Assembly (NCBI RefSeq): GCF_012184415.1
Contig: NZ_VTOX01000002.1
Location: forward strand, 124,001 to 188,000
Source of the DNA: Ramlibacter lithotrophicus
GTDB taxonomy: Bacteria; Pseudomonadota; Gammaproteobacteria; Burkholderiales; Burkholderiaceae_C
Direction of reading: 5' to 3'
DNA: 64,000 nt
The stretch's first letter is position 1. The number at the start of each line of letters is the position of its first letter. Below the pieces are notes generated by a model, which was not told the DNA's origin, did not search any database, and saw nothing but the letters and a program-made list of their open reading frames with translations. A program made the translations under genes and the position numbers. Positions 27,065 through 38,947 of the stretch are shown in pieces.

Positions 27065-27981
27065 CGGTAGCGGATGGTCGGGTTGATGTAGCCGTACAGC
27101 AGGTCCACGATCAGGTTGATCAGGATGAACTCCAGCGAGAACAGCAGCACCAGGGTCTGAATCACGGGGTAGTCGCGCATGGTGACGGCGTCCACCAGCA
27201 GGCGGCCGAGCCCCGGCCAGTTGAAGACGGTCTCCACCACGATCGAGCCGCCCAGCAGGAAGCCGAACTGCAGGCCCATCATGGTGACGACCGGAATGAG
27301 TGCATTGCGCAGGCAATGCTTGAAGATCACGACGCGCTCCTCCAGGCCCTTGGCCCGGGCCGTGCGCACGAAGTCCTCCTGGATCACTTCCACGAATGAG
27401 GCGCGGGTGAAGCGGGCCATGACGGCGGCGACGCCGGCGCCCAGCGTGATCGAAGGCAAGATGTAGTGGCGCCAGCTGTCGGCGCCCACCGTGGGAAGCC
27501 AGCCCAGCTGCACGGAGAAGATCTCCATGAGCAGCATGCCCAGCGCGAAGGCAGGAAAGGAGATGCCCGAGACGGCCAGCGTCATGCCGAACCGGTCGGG
27601 CCACTCGTTGCGGAACACGGCGGAGACGATGCCGATCGCCATGCCGAAGACCACCGACCAGACCATGCTGGCGAGGGTCAGCCAGAGCGTCGGCAGGAAG
27701 CGCTCGGCGATCTCGGTCGAGACCGCGCGCTTGCTGCGCAGCGACGTCCCGAAGTCGCCTTGCAGCATCCTGGTGAAGAAGCTGGCGAACTGCTCGGGCA
27801 GCGGCTTGTCCAGGCCCAGGTCCTTGCGGACCAGTTCCACGGTCTGCTGGTCGGCGTCGGGGCCGGCCGCCAGCCGCGCCGGGTCCCCCGGCAGCATGTG
27901 CACGAACAGGAACACCAGCACCGCGACGATCAGCAGCGTCGGCAGCAAACCGAGCAGGCGCTTGAGGAAATAACTGGCCAT
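27061..27981 (-). CDS. gsiC: Glutathione/dipeptide ABC transporter permease, GsiC/DppB type
   Basis: 306 residues with six membrane segments. It starts [35 protein letters not shown], the standard DppB opening, and has the EAA-like loop [30 protein letters not shown] and the ending [15 protein letters not shown]. It forms the translocation pore with the GsiD-type protein. Located between the binding protein and GsiD genes. Confidence 0.9.
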   Translation of the reverse strand: MASYFLKRLLGLLPTLLIVAVLVFLFVHMLPGDPARLAAGPDADQQTVELVRKDLGLDKPLPEQFASFFTRMLQGDFGTSLRSKRAVSTEIAERFLPTLWLTLASMVWSVVFGMAIGIVSAVFRNEWPDRFGMTLAVSGISFPAFALGMLLMEIFSVQLGWLPTVGADSWRHYILPSITLGAGVAAVMARFTRASFVEVIQEDFVRTARAKGLEERVVIFKHCLRNALIPVVTMMGLQFGFLLGGSIVVETVFNWPGLGRLLVDAVTMRDYPVIQTLVLLFSLEFILINLIVDLLYGYINPTIRYR

Positions 27982-28014
27982 CGCGGGCGGGTTCCCTGTC
28001 TTTGCCTGTCCTGA

Positions 28015-29550
28015 TTACTTCAGGTCGACGTCGTCGAAGTTGAACGAAGCATCGGGCATCACGTGGAAGCCGGTCAGCTTCTTGCTGCTGGCCGACAGCA
28101 GCTGCTCGGTCACCAGGAAGGCCCACGGGGCGTCGTTCCAGATCTGCTTCTGCGCTTCGGTGTAGAGGCGCGTCTTCTCCTTCGGATCGGTCGTGTTCAG
28201 CGCCTTGGCGATGTTCTGGTCCACCACGTCGTTCTTGTAGTAGGCCGTGTTGAACATCTTGGGCGGATGCGACTCGGACGCCAGCAGCGGGCGCATGGCC
28301 CAGTCGGCCTCGCCGGTGGAGGACGACCAGCCGACGTAGTACAGCCGCACCGGCGCGGTGGCGGCGTCCTGCGCGCTTTCGACCTTCTCGACGCGCTGGC
28401 CGGCTTCCAGCGCCTGCACCGAGGCCTTGATGCCGACCTGCGCCAGCTGCTGCTGCAGGAACTGGATCACCTTCTGCGCCGTGGTGTGGTTGTAGGCCGA
28501 CCACAGTTGCGTCTCGAAGCCATTCGGATAGCCGGCCTCCTTCAGCAGCGCCCTGGCCTTGGCCGGGTCATGCGGCCACGGGCCGAGCTTGACCGCGTAT
28601 TCCACGCCCTTGGGCAGCACGCCTTCGGCCGGGATCGCATAGCCGGAGAAGGCCACCTTGGCCAGGGCCTGCTTGTTGATCGCGTAGTTGATCGCCTGGC
28701 GCACCTTCGGGTTGTCGAACGGCTTCTGCAGCGTGTTCATCGACATGTAGCGGTGCACGATCGACGGCGCGGCCACCAGCGCGATGTCCTGCTTGGTCTT
28801 CAGGATCTCGGCCTGCTCGTACGGCACCGGGAAGGTGAAGTGGGCCTCGCCGGTCTGCATCATCGCGCTGCGCGAGTTGTTGTCGACCACCGGGCGGAAG
28901 GTGATGGTGTCGACCTTCGGGAAGCCCTTCTTCCAGTAGCCGTCGAACTTCGCGACCTTCAGGTAGTCGCTCTGCTTCCACTCGACGAACTTGAACGGAC
29001 CGGTGCCGACCGGGTTCTGGGCGATCGCCTTGCCGTGCTTCTCCAGCGCGGCGGGCGAGATGATCACGCCGGAGGGATGCGCCAGCGAGTTGATGAAGGG
29101 CGAGAACGACTCCTTCAGCGTGAACTTCACGGTGTACGGGTCCACCACCTCGGTCTTGGCGATGTTCTTGTACAGGTTGTAGCGCTTGAGCTTGTTGTCG
29201 GGGTTGGTCACGCGGTCGAAGGTGGCCTTCACCGCCTGCGCATTGAAATCGGTGCCGTCGTGGAACTTGATGTCCTTCTTCAGCTTCATCGTGTAGACGA
29301 GGCCGTCCTTGCTCACCGTGTGGCTCTCGGCCAGCACCGGCTTCATCTTCATGTCCTTGTCGAAACCGTACAGCCCCTGGTAGAAGGACTTGACGACGGC
29401 CTGCGACAGCGTGTCGTTGGCGTCGTACGGATCCATCGTGGTGAAGGTCGAGGCGACCGCCGCCACGACGTCCTTGGCCGCGAAGGCCGGCGCCGCGAAC
29501 GTGGCCGACAGCGCGAGCGCTGCCGCCAGGGGTGCGAGGGAATGTTTCAT
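28015..29550 (-). CDS. gsiB: Glutathione/dipeptide ABC transporter substrate-binding protein, GsiB type
   Basis: 511 residues, the usual length of SBP family 5. The signal peptide is [24 protein letters not shown]. The mature chain begins [39 protein letters not shown], very similar to GsiB, and contains the family stretch [34 protein letters not shown]. It would capture glutathione or small peptides in the periplasm. AGGAG lies close to the ATG. It sits between the fused ATPase gene and the permease genes. Confidence 0.9.
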   Translation of the reverse strand: MKHSLAPLAAALALSATFAAPAFAAKDVVAAVASTFTTMDPYDANDTLSQAVVKSFYQGLYGFDKDMKMKPVLAESHTVSKDGLVYTMKLKKDIKFHDGTDFNAQAVKATFDRVTNPDNKLKRYNLYKNIAKTEVVDPYTVKFTLKESFSPFINSLAHPSGVIISPAALEKHGKAIAQNPVGTGPFKFVEWKQSDYLKVAKFDGYWKKGFPKVDTITFRPVVDNNSRSAMMQTGEAHFTFPVPYEQAEILKTKQDIALVAAPSIVHRYMSMNTLQKPFDNPKVRQAINYAINKQALAKVAFSGYAIPAEGVLPKGVEYAVKLGPWPHDPAKARALLKEAGYPNGFETQLWSAYNHTTAQKVIQFLQQQLAQVGIKASVQALEAGQRVEKVESAQDAATAPVRLYYVGWSSSTGEADWAMRPLLASESHPPKMFNTAYYKNDVVDQNIAKALNTTDPKEKTRLYTEAQKQIWNDAPWAFLVTEQLLSASSKKLTGFHVMPDASFNFDDVDLK

Positions 29551-29578
29551 GGGTTGCTCCTCTGTGAAAAAACTGCGT

Positions 29579-31471
<1,893 letters not shown>

Positions 31472-31484
31472 CGTGCTCGTACGC

Positions 31485-32468
31485 TCACCGGAAGATGGCC
31501 GTCTGCAGCGGTTCGCCCACGCGGGCCCAGCCGCGGTACATGCCTTCGGTGTTGAACGGCATGCTGAAGTTGCCGTGGCGGTCGACGGCGATCAGGCCGC
31601 CGCGCCCGCCGATCGGCGGCAGGGTCTCCATCACCACCGCCTGGGCCGCCGCCTCGAGCGACGCGCCGCCGTAGGCCATGCGCGCGCAGACGTCGTAGGC
31701 CGCCGCGGCGCGGATGAACATCTCGCCGGTGCCGGTGCAGGAGATGGCCGCGGTGCGGTTGTCGGCGTAGGTGCCGGCCCCGATCACCGGGCAGTCGCCG
31801 ACGCGGCCCGGCTGCTTGTTGGTCATGCCGCCGGTGGACGTGGCGGCGGCGAGGTTGCCTTGCGCGTCCAGTGCCACGGCGCCCACGGTACCGAACTTGC
31901 GCGATTCGTCCAGCGGCGGCACGGCGGCCGGCTGGCGAAAAGTCAGCGACGCGCCGTCATGGTCGAGCATCGCCTTGTCAGCCGCCAGGGCGCGGCGCAA
32001 CTGCTCGCGCCGTGCCTCGGTCGAGAAATAATCGGGCGTCACCAGTTCCAGGCCAAGCCGCTGCGCCAGCGCTTCGGCGCCTGCGCCGACCAGCAGCACG
32101 TGCTCGGTGTGTTCCATCACGGCGCGGGCCGCGCGCGCCGGGCGCTTGATGCGCGTGACGCAACCCACCGCGCCGGCCTTGAGCGTGGCGCCGTCCATCA
32201 CGGCGGCGTCGAGTTCGTGCGTCTCGTCGTGCGTGAACACCGCGCCATGGCCGGCGTTGAACAACGGGCAGTCTTCCAGCAGGTCGACCGCCAGCGACAC
32301 GGCGTCGAGCGCGCTGCCGCCCCTGGCGAGCAGCTCCTGCGCCGGGCCGAGCACGGCACGCAGCGCGGCGTGGTACGCCTCCTGCTGCTGCGCGGGGCTG
32401 CCGTCGCGGCTCATGGTGCCGGCGCCGCCGTGGACGACGACGAGGGGACGGGCGGGGGACGAACTCAC
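31485..32468 (-). CDS. iaaA: Isoaspartyl peptidase / L-asparaginase (Ntn hydrolase)
   Basis: 327 residues. The autocleavage site and nucleophile are visible as Gly193-Thr194 in [11 protein letters not shown], followed by [19 protein letters not shown] and [17 protein letters not shown], all strongly like E. coli IaaA. The proenzyme splits into alpha and beta chains and removes isoaspartyl residues from dipeptides. Its ATG overlaps the RpiR regulator stop by four bases. The iaaA-gsiABCD order is the same as in E. coli, where the genes form one operon. Confidence 0.94.
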   Translation of the reverse strand: MSSSPARPLVVVHGGAGTMSRDGSPAQQQEAYHAALRAVLGPAQELLARGGSALDAVSLAVDLLEDCPLFNAGHGAVFTHDETHELDAAVMDGATLKAGAVGCVTRIKRPARAARAVMEHTEHVLLVGAGAEALAQRLGLELVTPDYFSTEARREQLRRALAADKAMLDHDGASLTFRQPAAVPPLDESRKFGTVGAVALDAQGNLAAATSTGGMTNKQPGRVGDCPVIGAGTYADNRTAAISCTGTGEMFIRAAAAYDVCARMAYGGASLEAAAQAVVMETLPPIGGRGGLIAVDRHGNFSMPFNTEGMYRGWARVGEPLQTAIFR

Positions 32469-33409
32469 TGCTGGACCTTGGATGATGTTGTGGGACGGCG
32501 CCGGCGCCGCGGGGCCGGTGCGGCGTCGGGGGCACGGGCGTCATCGCGGTGCAGCCAGGGCAGCACCGACTCGGCGAGCCGCGCCGCCGCCTTGACCGAG
32601 CCCTTGACGCGGTGCGCGACGGCGCTGGCCAGCGCCTCGATCAGGGCCAGCACGGTGGCCTCGGAGTTGGCGAAGTAGTGGCTGTCGGTCTGCGCGTACA
32701 GGGCCACGCTGCCGATCGGCGCCAGCGGCGAGGTGACGCGATCCGTGAGCACCAGCACCGGCACGCCCGCCTCGCGGGCGCGCTGCGCCAGCTGCACCGT
32801 GTCGGCCAGGTAGCGCGGAAAGGCGATCGCGATCACCAGGTCCGCCGGCCGCGCGCGGCTCAGCATCTTGGCGGCAAACGAGGCGCTCTCCACCGTCGCC
32901 AGCAATTGCACGTTGTCGCGGTACGGATCGAGGCTGCGCTGCAGCAGTCCGCCGAGCCAGCTGCTGCTGCCGAAGCCGATGATGTAGATGCGCTCGGCCT
33001 TCAGGATCGCCTCGACCGCCTGCTCGCAGCTGTGGCGGTCCAGCGACTGCCGGGTGAACTCGATGTTGCGCTGGATGTCGGCGAGCGCGCTGGCGAACAC
33101 GTCGGCGACGCTGGCCGAGCGTTCCAGCTTGCTGCGCAGCTTCTCCACCGGCGCGAGCGTGGTCTCGAACCCCAGCACCAGCGCCGCGCGGAACTGCGCG
33201 TAGCCCTCGAACTCCAGCGCCCGCGCGAAGCGGTTGGCCGTGGCCACCGACACGCCCACCGTCGCGGCGAGCTCGTCGATCGGCATGGTCGCCGCCTGCA
33301 GCGGATGCGCGAGCACCCAGTCCGCCATCTGGCGGTGGGATCGCGTCAGGCTGGGCAGCACGCGCGCGATGCGCTGCGCCATCGAGGGATTGCCGGGGGG
33401 CGCCGCCAT
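32465..33409 (-). CDS. MurR/RpiR family transcriptional regulator
   Basis: 314 residues: an N-terminal helix-turn-helix domain (about 10-85, with IDELAATVGVSVATANRFARALEFEGYAQF), a SIS domain (about 130-260, with IYIIGFGSSSWLGGLLQRSL and ADLVIAIAFPRYLADTV) and an Arg/Pro-rich tail. SIS domains usually bind phosphosugars or related small ligands. The gene opens the iaaA-gsi-peptidase run, so it probably controls it; the ligand may be a cell-wall sugar or peptide, which is only a guess. A second possible start is Met10 (33382). Confidence 0.9.
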   Translation of the reverse strand: MAAPPGNPSMAQRIARVLPSLTRSHRQMADWVLAHPLQAATMPIDELAATVGVSVATANRFARALEFEGYAQFRAALVLGFETTLAPVEKLRSKLERSASVADVFASALADIQRNIEFTRQSLDRHSCEQAVEAILKAERIYIIGFGSSSWLGGLLQRSLDPYRDNVQLLATVESASFAAKMLSRARPADLVIAIAFPRYLADTVQLAQRAREAGVPVLVLTDRVTSPLAPIGSVALYAQTDSHYFANSEATVLALIEALASAVAHRVKGSVKAAARLAESVLPWLHRDDARAPDAAPAPRRRRRPTTSSKVQQ

Positions 33410-33448
33410 CAGCGTGGCGCTCCCGGGCGCGTGAGCGAGGTGAACATA

Positions 33449-33477
33449 TATTTACAAGCCGGTCGATCATAACGAAA
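33449..33477 (-). promoter_or_regulatory. Candidate sigma-70 promoter of the RpiR-iaaA-gsi operon
   Basis: On the leftward strand, -35 TTTCGT (33472-33477) and -10 TAAATA (33449-33454) are separated by 17 bases. The element lies in a short A/T-rich stretch that stands out against the GC-rich surroundings, 40 bases before the regulator start. Confidence 0.5.
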
Positions 33478-33651
33478 TTTTTAGTCATTCCATCCGCGCG
33501 GCACGGCTTCTTGCGCCGCGTCACGGCCGCGGCCGGCCCCGTCGCGCTGTCGCCCCCCGCCTACAACAGCTTGCTCCTTTGCCGCAACCGCCGCCCGGCG
33601 GTGCGCCACTAGAGTTGCCGCTGGCCTCCGGTGGCCCGAGGGACGTCGTCG

Positions 33652-34887
33652 ATGGGCAAAGCCACACGAACAGGAGCACGAACAATCCGCCTCAGCCTCG
33701 TCCTGGTCCTGGCGACGGCGCTGGCGGCCGCGTGGTGGTATCTGGAGCAGGAGCCCGCGCCCATCGCGACCCCGCCCGCCGCCCCTGGCGTGGCCACCGC
33801 GCCGGCCGGGCCGGCCGCCCCGCCGCCCGTGAGCGGGCCCGAAGCGCTGCCGGCCGAAGTGGCCGAGGCCGCGCCGACCACGGAATCCGACCCGCCGCAA
33901 GCGCGCAACGGCGTCTCGTGGGGGCGCATGGCCGGGCTGCACACCACCCGCGACGAGCTGCGGCTGCGCGCCAGCGCGGCCTACGTGGTCGAGCCCCGCA
34001 CCGGCAAGGTCCTGGTGCGCAAGAACGACGAAACGGTGCTGCCGATCGCCTCGCTCACCAAGCTGATGACGGCCCTGGTCGTGCTCGATGCGAAGCTGCC
34101 GCTGCACGAGGAGATCACGATCACCGAACAAGACGTGGACACCGAGCGCAACAGCCGGTCGCGCCTGCGCGTCGGCACGACCTTGCCGCGCGCCGAGGCG
34201 CTGCGCCTGGCGCTGATGTCCAGCGAGAACCGTGCGGCGCATGCCCTGGGCCGCGCCTATCCCGGTGGCCTGGACGCCTTCGTCGCGGCGATGAACCGCA
34301 AGGCGCGGGTGCTCGGCATGGTCCGCACGACCTTCGTCGACCCCACCGGCTTGTCCAACCGCAACCAGTCGACGGCCCACGACGTCGCGCTGCTGGCCAC
34401 CGCCGCGTCGCGCCAGCCGCTGGTGCGCGAGTACTCGACCACGCCGCAGCACCTGGTGCTGCTGGGCAAGCGCACGCTCCGGTTCAACAACTCCAACCGG
34501 CTGGTCAAGAGCCCGTACTGGGACATCAACCTGCAGAAGACCGGCTACATCGTGGAGGCCGGGCAATGCCTCGCCATGAACGCGACGGTGGCCGGCCGCG
34601 ACCTGGTCCTGGTGCTGCTGGATTCGGCCGACAAGCGCAGCCGGCTGGAGGACGCCGAGCGCATCCGGCAGTTCGCGGGCGGCGAGGCCCCGCCGCCGGT
34701 GCGGAAGGTGGCGCGCCAGGGCAAGGACCAGCAGCAAGCGAAGGGAGCCGCAAAGGGGCAGCGCCAGGCGAAGGCCGGCGGCAAGCAGCGCGTCGCGCAG
34801 GGCCAGCGCAGCCGCGGCGACAACCGCGTGCAGCGGACGTTCCCGTCGAAACAGGCGGCGGGGCGGAAGAAGGACGGGGACGGCTGA
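33652..34887 (+). CDS. pbpG: D-alanyl-D-alanine endopeptidase, PBP7 family
   Basis: 411 residues from ATG 33652, with GAGGGA upstream. A membrane anchor/signal (about 11-28) is followed by a Pro/Ala linker (35-85). The serine peptidase S11 domain has SLTK (nucleophile Ser134, Lys137), SEN (191-193) and KTG (296-298). It would cut peptide cross-links in peptidoglycan. Odd parts are the long linker and a very basic tail rich in Lys, Gln and Arg (about 350-411), which might bind the wall or nucleic acid. Confidence 0.92.
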   Translation: MGKATRTGARTIRLSLVLVLATALAAAWWYLEQEPAPIATPPAAPGVATAPAGPAAPPPVSGPEALPAEVAEAAPTTESDPPQARNGVSWGRMAGLHTTRDELRLRASAAYVVEPRTGKVLVRKNDETVLPIASLTKLMTALVVLDAKLPLHEEITITEQDVDTERNSRSRLRVGTTLPRAEALRLALMSSENRAAHALGRAYPGGLDAFVAAMNRKARVLGMVRTTFVDPTGLSNRNQSTAHDVALLATAASRQPLVREYSTTPQHLVLLGKRTLRFNNSNRLVKSPYWDINLQKTGYIVEAGQCLAMNATVAGRDLVLVLLDSADKRSRLEDAERIRQFAGGEAPPPVRKVARQGKDQQQAKGAAKGQRQAKAGGKQRVAQGQRSRGDNRVQRTFPSKQAAGRKKDGDG

Positions 34888-34923
34888 GAAACCCACAGCC
34901 GGCCGCTGTCCGCTCCTCCTGCC

Positions 34924-35673
34924 TCAGCGCCGCCTGAAGCTCGCCGCCTGCACCAGCAACGCGCAGGCCAGCGCAACGAGGAACCCCGGCGCGAGGCCCA
35001 GGCGCGGCACGGCCAGCGCCACCAGCAGGCAGAACGTCGCGAAGGCATAGAAGCCCGGCACCATGCCGCTCAGCAGCCGGATGGTGCCGGCAACGCCCCA
35101 CGTCAGGTGCGAGAACACGGCGAACACCAGCGCCATCACGGGGAACACGCTGAACAGGCCGCTCGCCGCCGGTCCGAGCCGGCTCGCGAACATCGTCACG
35201 GCCACCGTCAGCACGGCGCCCGCCACCATGCGGGCCGGCAGTTCCAGCGGCGATGGCTGGCCGCGCGGCGGCACGAACGCCTCGCGTCCGGGAAAGGCAC
35301 GCGGCGCGGCCAGCAGCCCGGCGATCGTCACGGCCAGCGCCGCCCACAGCGGCATGGGGAACGCGACCAGCAACCATCCCACCGCGCCGAAGGCCAGCAT
35401 GCCGGAGGCGACGCAGGCCCACCATGGCCAGCGCAGCGCGGCCCACGAATAGCCGGCGCTGAACGCGAGGTTGGCGAGGATCGCCAGCAGCGCGGCCTGC
35501 GCCGCCTGCGCGGCGAAGGCCGGCCCCTGCTCCACCCCGATCATCAGCAGCAGCGGCCCGGCCACGACGGGGAAGCCGGCCAGCCAGCCGGCCACCGCCG
35601 GCCCCCAGCGGCGGCCGGCCAGCGTGATCAGCGCGATCAGCGTGGGAACGAGCAGGAGCTTGAGCAGCAGCAT
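34924..35673 (-). CDS. Integral membrane protein of unknown function
   Basis: 249 residues with about eight membrane helices, starting MLLLKLLLVPTLIALITLAGRRWGPAVAGWLAGFPVVAGP. The glycine-proline pattern AGWLAGFPVVAGPLL recurs in the second half as SGLFSVFPVMALVFA, hinting at an internal duplication of four helices each. No transporter family could be named. It is the last gene of the leftward run that begins at the TRAP genes, but a 46-base gap separates it from the OYE gene. Confidence 0.78.
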   Translation of the reverse strand: MLLLKLLLVPTLIALITLAGRRWGPAVAGWLAGFPVVAGPLLLMIGVEQGPAFAAQAAQAALLAILANLAFSAGYSWAALRWPWWACVASGMLAFGAVGWLLVAFPMPLWAALAVTIAGLLAAPRAFPGREAFVPPRGQPSPLELPARMVAGAVLTVAVTMFASRLGPAASGLFSVFPVMALVFAVFSHLTWGVAGTIRLLSGMVPGFYAFATFCLLVALAVPRLGLAPGFLVALACALLVQAASFRRR

Positions 35674-35719
35674 GGCAGCGCCGTGGCGCGCAGCCGCCGG
35701 CGAGAGGACGGCAGGCAGA

Positions 35720-36841
35720 TCAGCGCTGGCCGATCTTCACGTCGCCGAAGATCGGCGCGTGGCCGGCCGGCAGCGCCCGCAGCAACTGCTTCGGCACCGC
35801 CACCGTGCCGCCGAGTTCGGCGGCCGCCCGCCACGGCCAGCGCGGATCGTGCAGGAAGCCGCGCGCGAGCGCGACCACGTCGGCCTGGCCTTGCGCGACG
35901 ATCTGTTCGGCCTGCGCCGGGTCGGTGATCAGGCCGACCGTCACCACGGGGATGTCCACTTCGCGCTTCACCTGCGCCGCCAGGTGTACCTGGTAGCCCG
36001 GGCCGAGCGGAATCTTCTGCTGGTACGACACGCCGCCGGACGAGATGTCCAGGAACGCGCAGCCGCGCGCCTGCAGCCGCTTGCCGATCTCGATCGTCTG
36101 GGCGACGTCCCAGCCGCCTTCGACCCAATCGGTGGCCGACAGGCGCACGCCGACGGCGATGCGGGGGCCGGCGGCCCGGGCCACCGCGTCGAACACCTGC
36201 AGCGGCAGCCGCAGGCGGTTGTCCAGCGAGCCGCCGTACGCGTCGTCGCGCGCGTTTGCCAGCGGCGACATGAACTGGTGCAGGAGGTAGCCGTGCGCCA
36301 TGTGCAGCTCGATGGCGTCGAAACCCAGGTCACGCGCGCGGCCGGCCGCCTCCGCGAACGAATCGACCACGTCGGCGATGTCGCGCACCGTCATCGCGCG
36401 CGGCGGCGCCTCCTCGGGCCGCTGCGCCAGCGCCGAGGGCGCGAGGGGCTCCCAGCCGCCCTGCGCCGGCGGGATCAGCGCGCCCCCTTCCCACGGCGCC
36501 CGGCTGGAGGCCTTGCGGCCGGCGTGCGACAACTGCAGCGCCAGCGGAATGGAAGACACCGAACGCACCGCCTGCACGACGCGATGCAGCGCGGCCTCGT
36601 GACCGTCGCTGTACAGCCCCAGGCAGCCGGGCGTGATGCGCCCCTCGGGCCGCACCGCCGTCGCTTCCACGCACAGCAGGCCCGCGCCGGAGATGGCCAG
36701 GCCGCCCAGGTGGATCAGGTGCCAGTCCACCGGCAGTCCGTCGACGGCGGTGTACTGGCACATCGGCGAAACCATGATCCGGTTCGGCAGCGTGAGCGGC
36801 CCCAGGCGGACCGGCGTGAACAGGGCGGGGGTGGTGGGCAT
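35720..36841 (-). CDS. NADH:flavin oxidoreductase, Old Yellow Enzyme family (YqjM/XenA-like)
   Basis: 373 residues. The thermophilic-like subclass is marked by MVSPMCQYTAVDG, where the Cys tunes the FMN, and by LQLSHAGRKA. The substrate-anchoring HxxH pair is not needed to identify it; ELHMAHGYLLHQFMSPLANARDDAYGGSLDNRLRLPLQ is the strongest family block. The enzyme reduces activated C=C bonds with NAD(P)H. It lies 15 bases after the amidase gene on the same strand as the TRAP transporter. Confidence 0.93.
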   Translation of the reverse strand: MPTTPALFTPVRLGPLTLPNRIMVSPMCQYTAVDGLPVDWHLIHLGGLAISGAGLLCVEATAVRPEGRITPGCLGLYSDGHEAALHRVVQAVRSVSSIPLALQLSHAGRKASSRAPWEGGALIPPAQGGWEPLAPSALAQRPEEAPPRAMTVRDIADVVDSFAEAAGRARDLGFDAIELHMAHGYLLHQFMSPLANARDDAYGGSLDNRLRLPLQVFDAVARAAGPRIAVGVRLSATDWVEGGWDVAQTIEIGKRLQARGCAFLDISSGGVSYQQKIPLGPGYQVHLAAQVKREVDIPVVTVGLITDPAQAEQIVAQGQADVVALARGFLHDPRWPWRAAAELGGTVAVPKQLLRALPAGHAPIFGDVKIGQR

Positions 36842-36856
36842 GGCGGTGTGGGTTGG

Positions 36857-38209
36857 TCAGCGTGGCTTCAGGACGGATTCCATCGCCAGTCCGAGCGAAA
36901 GGACCCGCCGGTCGCTCATGGCGGGTCCGGCGACCATCAATCCTACCGGCGCGGAGCCGGGGTCCTGACACGGCAGCGACAGCGCGGCGCCGTCCAGGAA
37001 GTTGACCAGCGTCGGATTGCGCAGGATCAGGCCGTTGACGCGGAAATACGCGTCGTCGGACTCCACCAGTTCCGCCACCGTCGGCGCCACGACCGGCACC
37101 GTCGGCAGCACCAGCGCGTCGAATCCCTCGATCGCGCGCCCGACTTCGGCCGTCCAGGCGGCGCGCGCCTGCTGGACGTCCAGGTAGTCGGCCGCGGAGA
37201 TCTCCTTGCCGCGCAGGATGCGCGAAACCACCCGCGGGTCGTACCTGGCGGCCGCCCTGTCGATCAGGTCGCGGTGCCACCACCACGCTTCGGCGGCCGT
37301 GAGGCCGCCCTTGGCGTTGATCGTCGCCAGCCGCGCGAACGCCGGCAGTTCCAGCTCCTGCACGATCGCTCCGGACGCCGAAAGGCGTGCCAGCGCCGCG
37401 CGGAACGAGCGGGCCACATGGTCGTCCATGCCGTCGAGGGCCACCGTCAGCGGCACCGCCAGCCGCAGGCCGCGCAGCGGCGCGGGCGCCGGCGCCAGGT
37501 CCTGGCCGGAGAGGATCGCGTCGAGCTGCGCGCAGCAGGCGACGCTGGCCGCGATCGGGCCGATCGAATCGAGGCTCGCCGACAGCGGCAATGCCCCTTG
37601 CAGCGGGACGCGGCGCGCGGTGGGCTTGAAGCCGACGAGGCCGCACAAGGCCGCGGGTATGCGCACCGAGCCGCCGGTGTCGGAGCCGATGCCGGCCACG
37701 GCCATGCCGTCGGTGACGGACACCGCGGCGCCCGAGGACGAACCACCCGGAATGCGGCCGCCGGCGCGGTCCCAGGCATTGAGCGGCGTGCCGTAGTGCG
37801 GGTTGATGCCCAGCCCGGAGAAGGCGAACTCGGTCATGTTCGTCTTGCCCACGATCACGGCGCCCGCGGCGCGCAGGCGCTGGACCACGGGCGCGTCGGC
37901 GGTCGCGGCCGGCTCGCCCTCGCGCGCGACCGACCCCGCCAGCGTCGTCTCGCCGGCGACGTCGAACAGGTCCTTGATCGAAACCGGCAGGCCGTCGAGC
38001 GGCGACCGCGCGAGACCGGCGGCACGCAATTCGTCGGACGCCCGTGCCGCTACGCGCGCCTGTTCGTCGTACAGGCGGGTGAAGGCGCGCGCGCCCTCGC
38101 CGCCCGGCGCCTGGATGCGCTCGAACGCGCCCTCGATGAGGGCGGCGGAAGAAGTGCGGCCCGCGCGCAGGTCGGCGGCCAGCCCGGCGATGGTGGGCAA
38201 GGTGCTCAT
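36857..38209 (-). CDS. Amidase (amidase-signature family)
   Basis: 450 residues starting MSTLPTIAGLAADLRAGRTSS. The triad is visible as Lys79 (LPVSIKDLF), cis-Ser157 (IPGGSSSGAA) and Ser181 (SDTGGSVRIP). The substrate is unknown. It sits between a DUF2848 gene (11-base gap) and the OYE gene in a unit with a TRAP transporter. The context suggests hydrolysis of an imported organic amide. Confidence 0.9.
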   Translation of the reverse strand: MSTLPTIAGLAADLRAGRTSSAALIEGAFERIQAPGGEGARAFTRLYDEQARVAARASDELRAAGLARSPLDGLPVSIKDLFDVAGETTLAGSVAREGEPAATADAPVVQRLRAAGAVIVGKTNMTEFAFSGLGINPHYGTPLNAWDRAGGRIPGGSSSGAAVSVTDGMAVAGIGSDTGGSVRIPAALCGLVGFKPTARRVPLQGALPLSASLDSIGPIAASVACCAQLDAILSGQDLAPAPAPLRGLRLAVPLTVALDGMDDHVARSFRAALARLSASGAIVQELELPAFARLATINAKGGLTAAEAWWWHRDLIDRAAARYDPRVVSRILRGKEISAADYLDVQQARAAWTAEVGRAIEGFDALVLPTVPVVAPTVAELVESDDAYFRVNGLILRNPTLVNFLDGAALSLPCQDPGSAPVGLMVAGPAMSDRRVLSLGLAMESVLKPR

Positions 38210-38220
38210 GGCGCGGCGCC

Positions 38221-38904
38221 TCAGGCGACTTCCGGCAGCACGTCCACCGTGTAGGCGTGGCGCAGGCTGCGGCCGCTGCGCGGATCGAACAGCTCCATCT
38301 CGAACGAGGTCGACGGCCGGATGCCGCCGATCGCGCCGACGGTGCCGCAGCTCATGGCGCAGCGCTCCGGCAGCGGGCGCCCGTTGGTGTAGCCGTTGAT
38401 CAGCTCCACGGGCAGGCGCAGCGCGCTCAAGGCGCCTTCCTGGTAGACGACCTGCTGCCCGTCCTCGACGATGCGCGAGCGGATCACCAGCTCGTCCCAG
38501 TGGCCGGCGACGTCGGCGAAGCGCCAGGCCGTGGTGCCGACCGGCTTGGCGCACAGCTGCTTGGACAGCGCCACGCTGTGCGATTCGAGCTTGCGGTCGG
38601 TATGGTCGGAGGTCAGGCTGACGTACAGCTCGCCGCCGGCGGTGAACACGAAGGTCTCTACCTCGCCGGAGGAATGCGGGCCCACGGCCTGGATGCGCGG
38701 GCTCTGCGTGAGCTGGTTCTCGGCCACGCGGTAGTACAGCGGCACCGCGCTCGGACGCGGGACGCCGATCGCGGCCAGTTCCTCGATATGGTGGTCGATG
38801 GCGGCGCGGTCGCGGCCGGCCCAGCCGGCGATGACGAAGGTGTCGATGTCGACCTGCAGCTGGCTCGTGCGGCCGGCGGCCTCGACGGTGAAGGCGAGTT
38901 TCAT
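38221..38904 (-). CDS. DUF2848 family protein
   Basis: 227 residues, starting MKLAFTVEAAGRTSQLQVDIDTFVIAGWAGRDRAAIDHHIEELAAIGVPRP. Conserved-looking blocks are YYRVAENQLT, SLTSDHTDRKLESHSVALSKQLCAKPVG and MSCGTVGAIGGIRPSTSFEMEL. The family resembles fumarylacetoacetate hydrolase-like enzymes in layout, though no activity is established. It lies between the TRAP large permease and the amidase, a neighbourhood that suggests a shared catabolic pathway. Confidence 0.85.
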   Translation of the reverse strand: MKLAFTVEAAGRTSQLQVDIDTFVIAGWAGRDRAAIDHHIEELAAIGVPRPSAVPLYYRVAENQLTQSPRIQAVGPHSSGEVETFVFTAGGELYVSLTSDHTDRKLESHSVALSKQLCAKPVGTTAWRFADVAGHWDELVIRSRIVEDGQQVVYQEGALSALRLPVELINGYTNGRPLPERCAMSCGTVGAIGGIRPSTSFEMELFDPRSGRSLRHAYTVDVLPEVA

Positions 38905-38947
38905 GCGAAGTCCCTGAAGAAGATTCGGAGCGAAGGAATGGCGGCGC

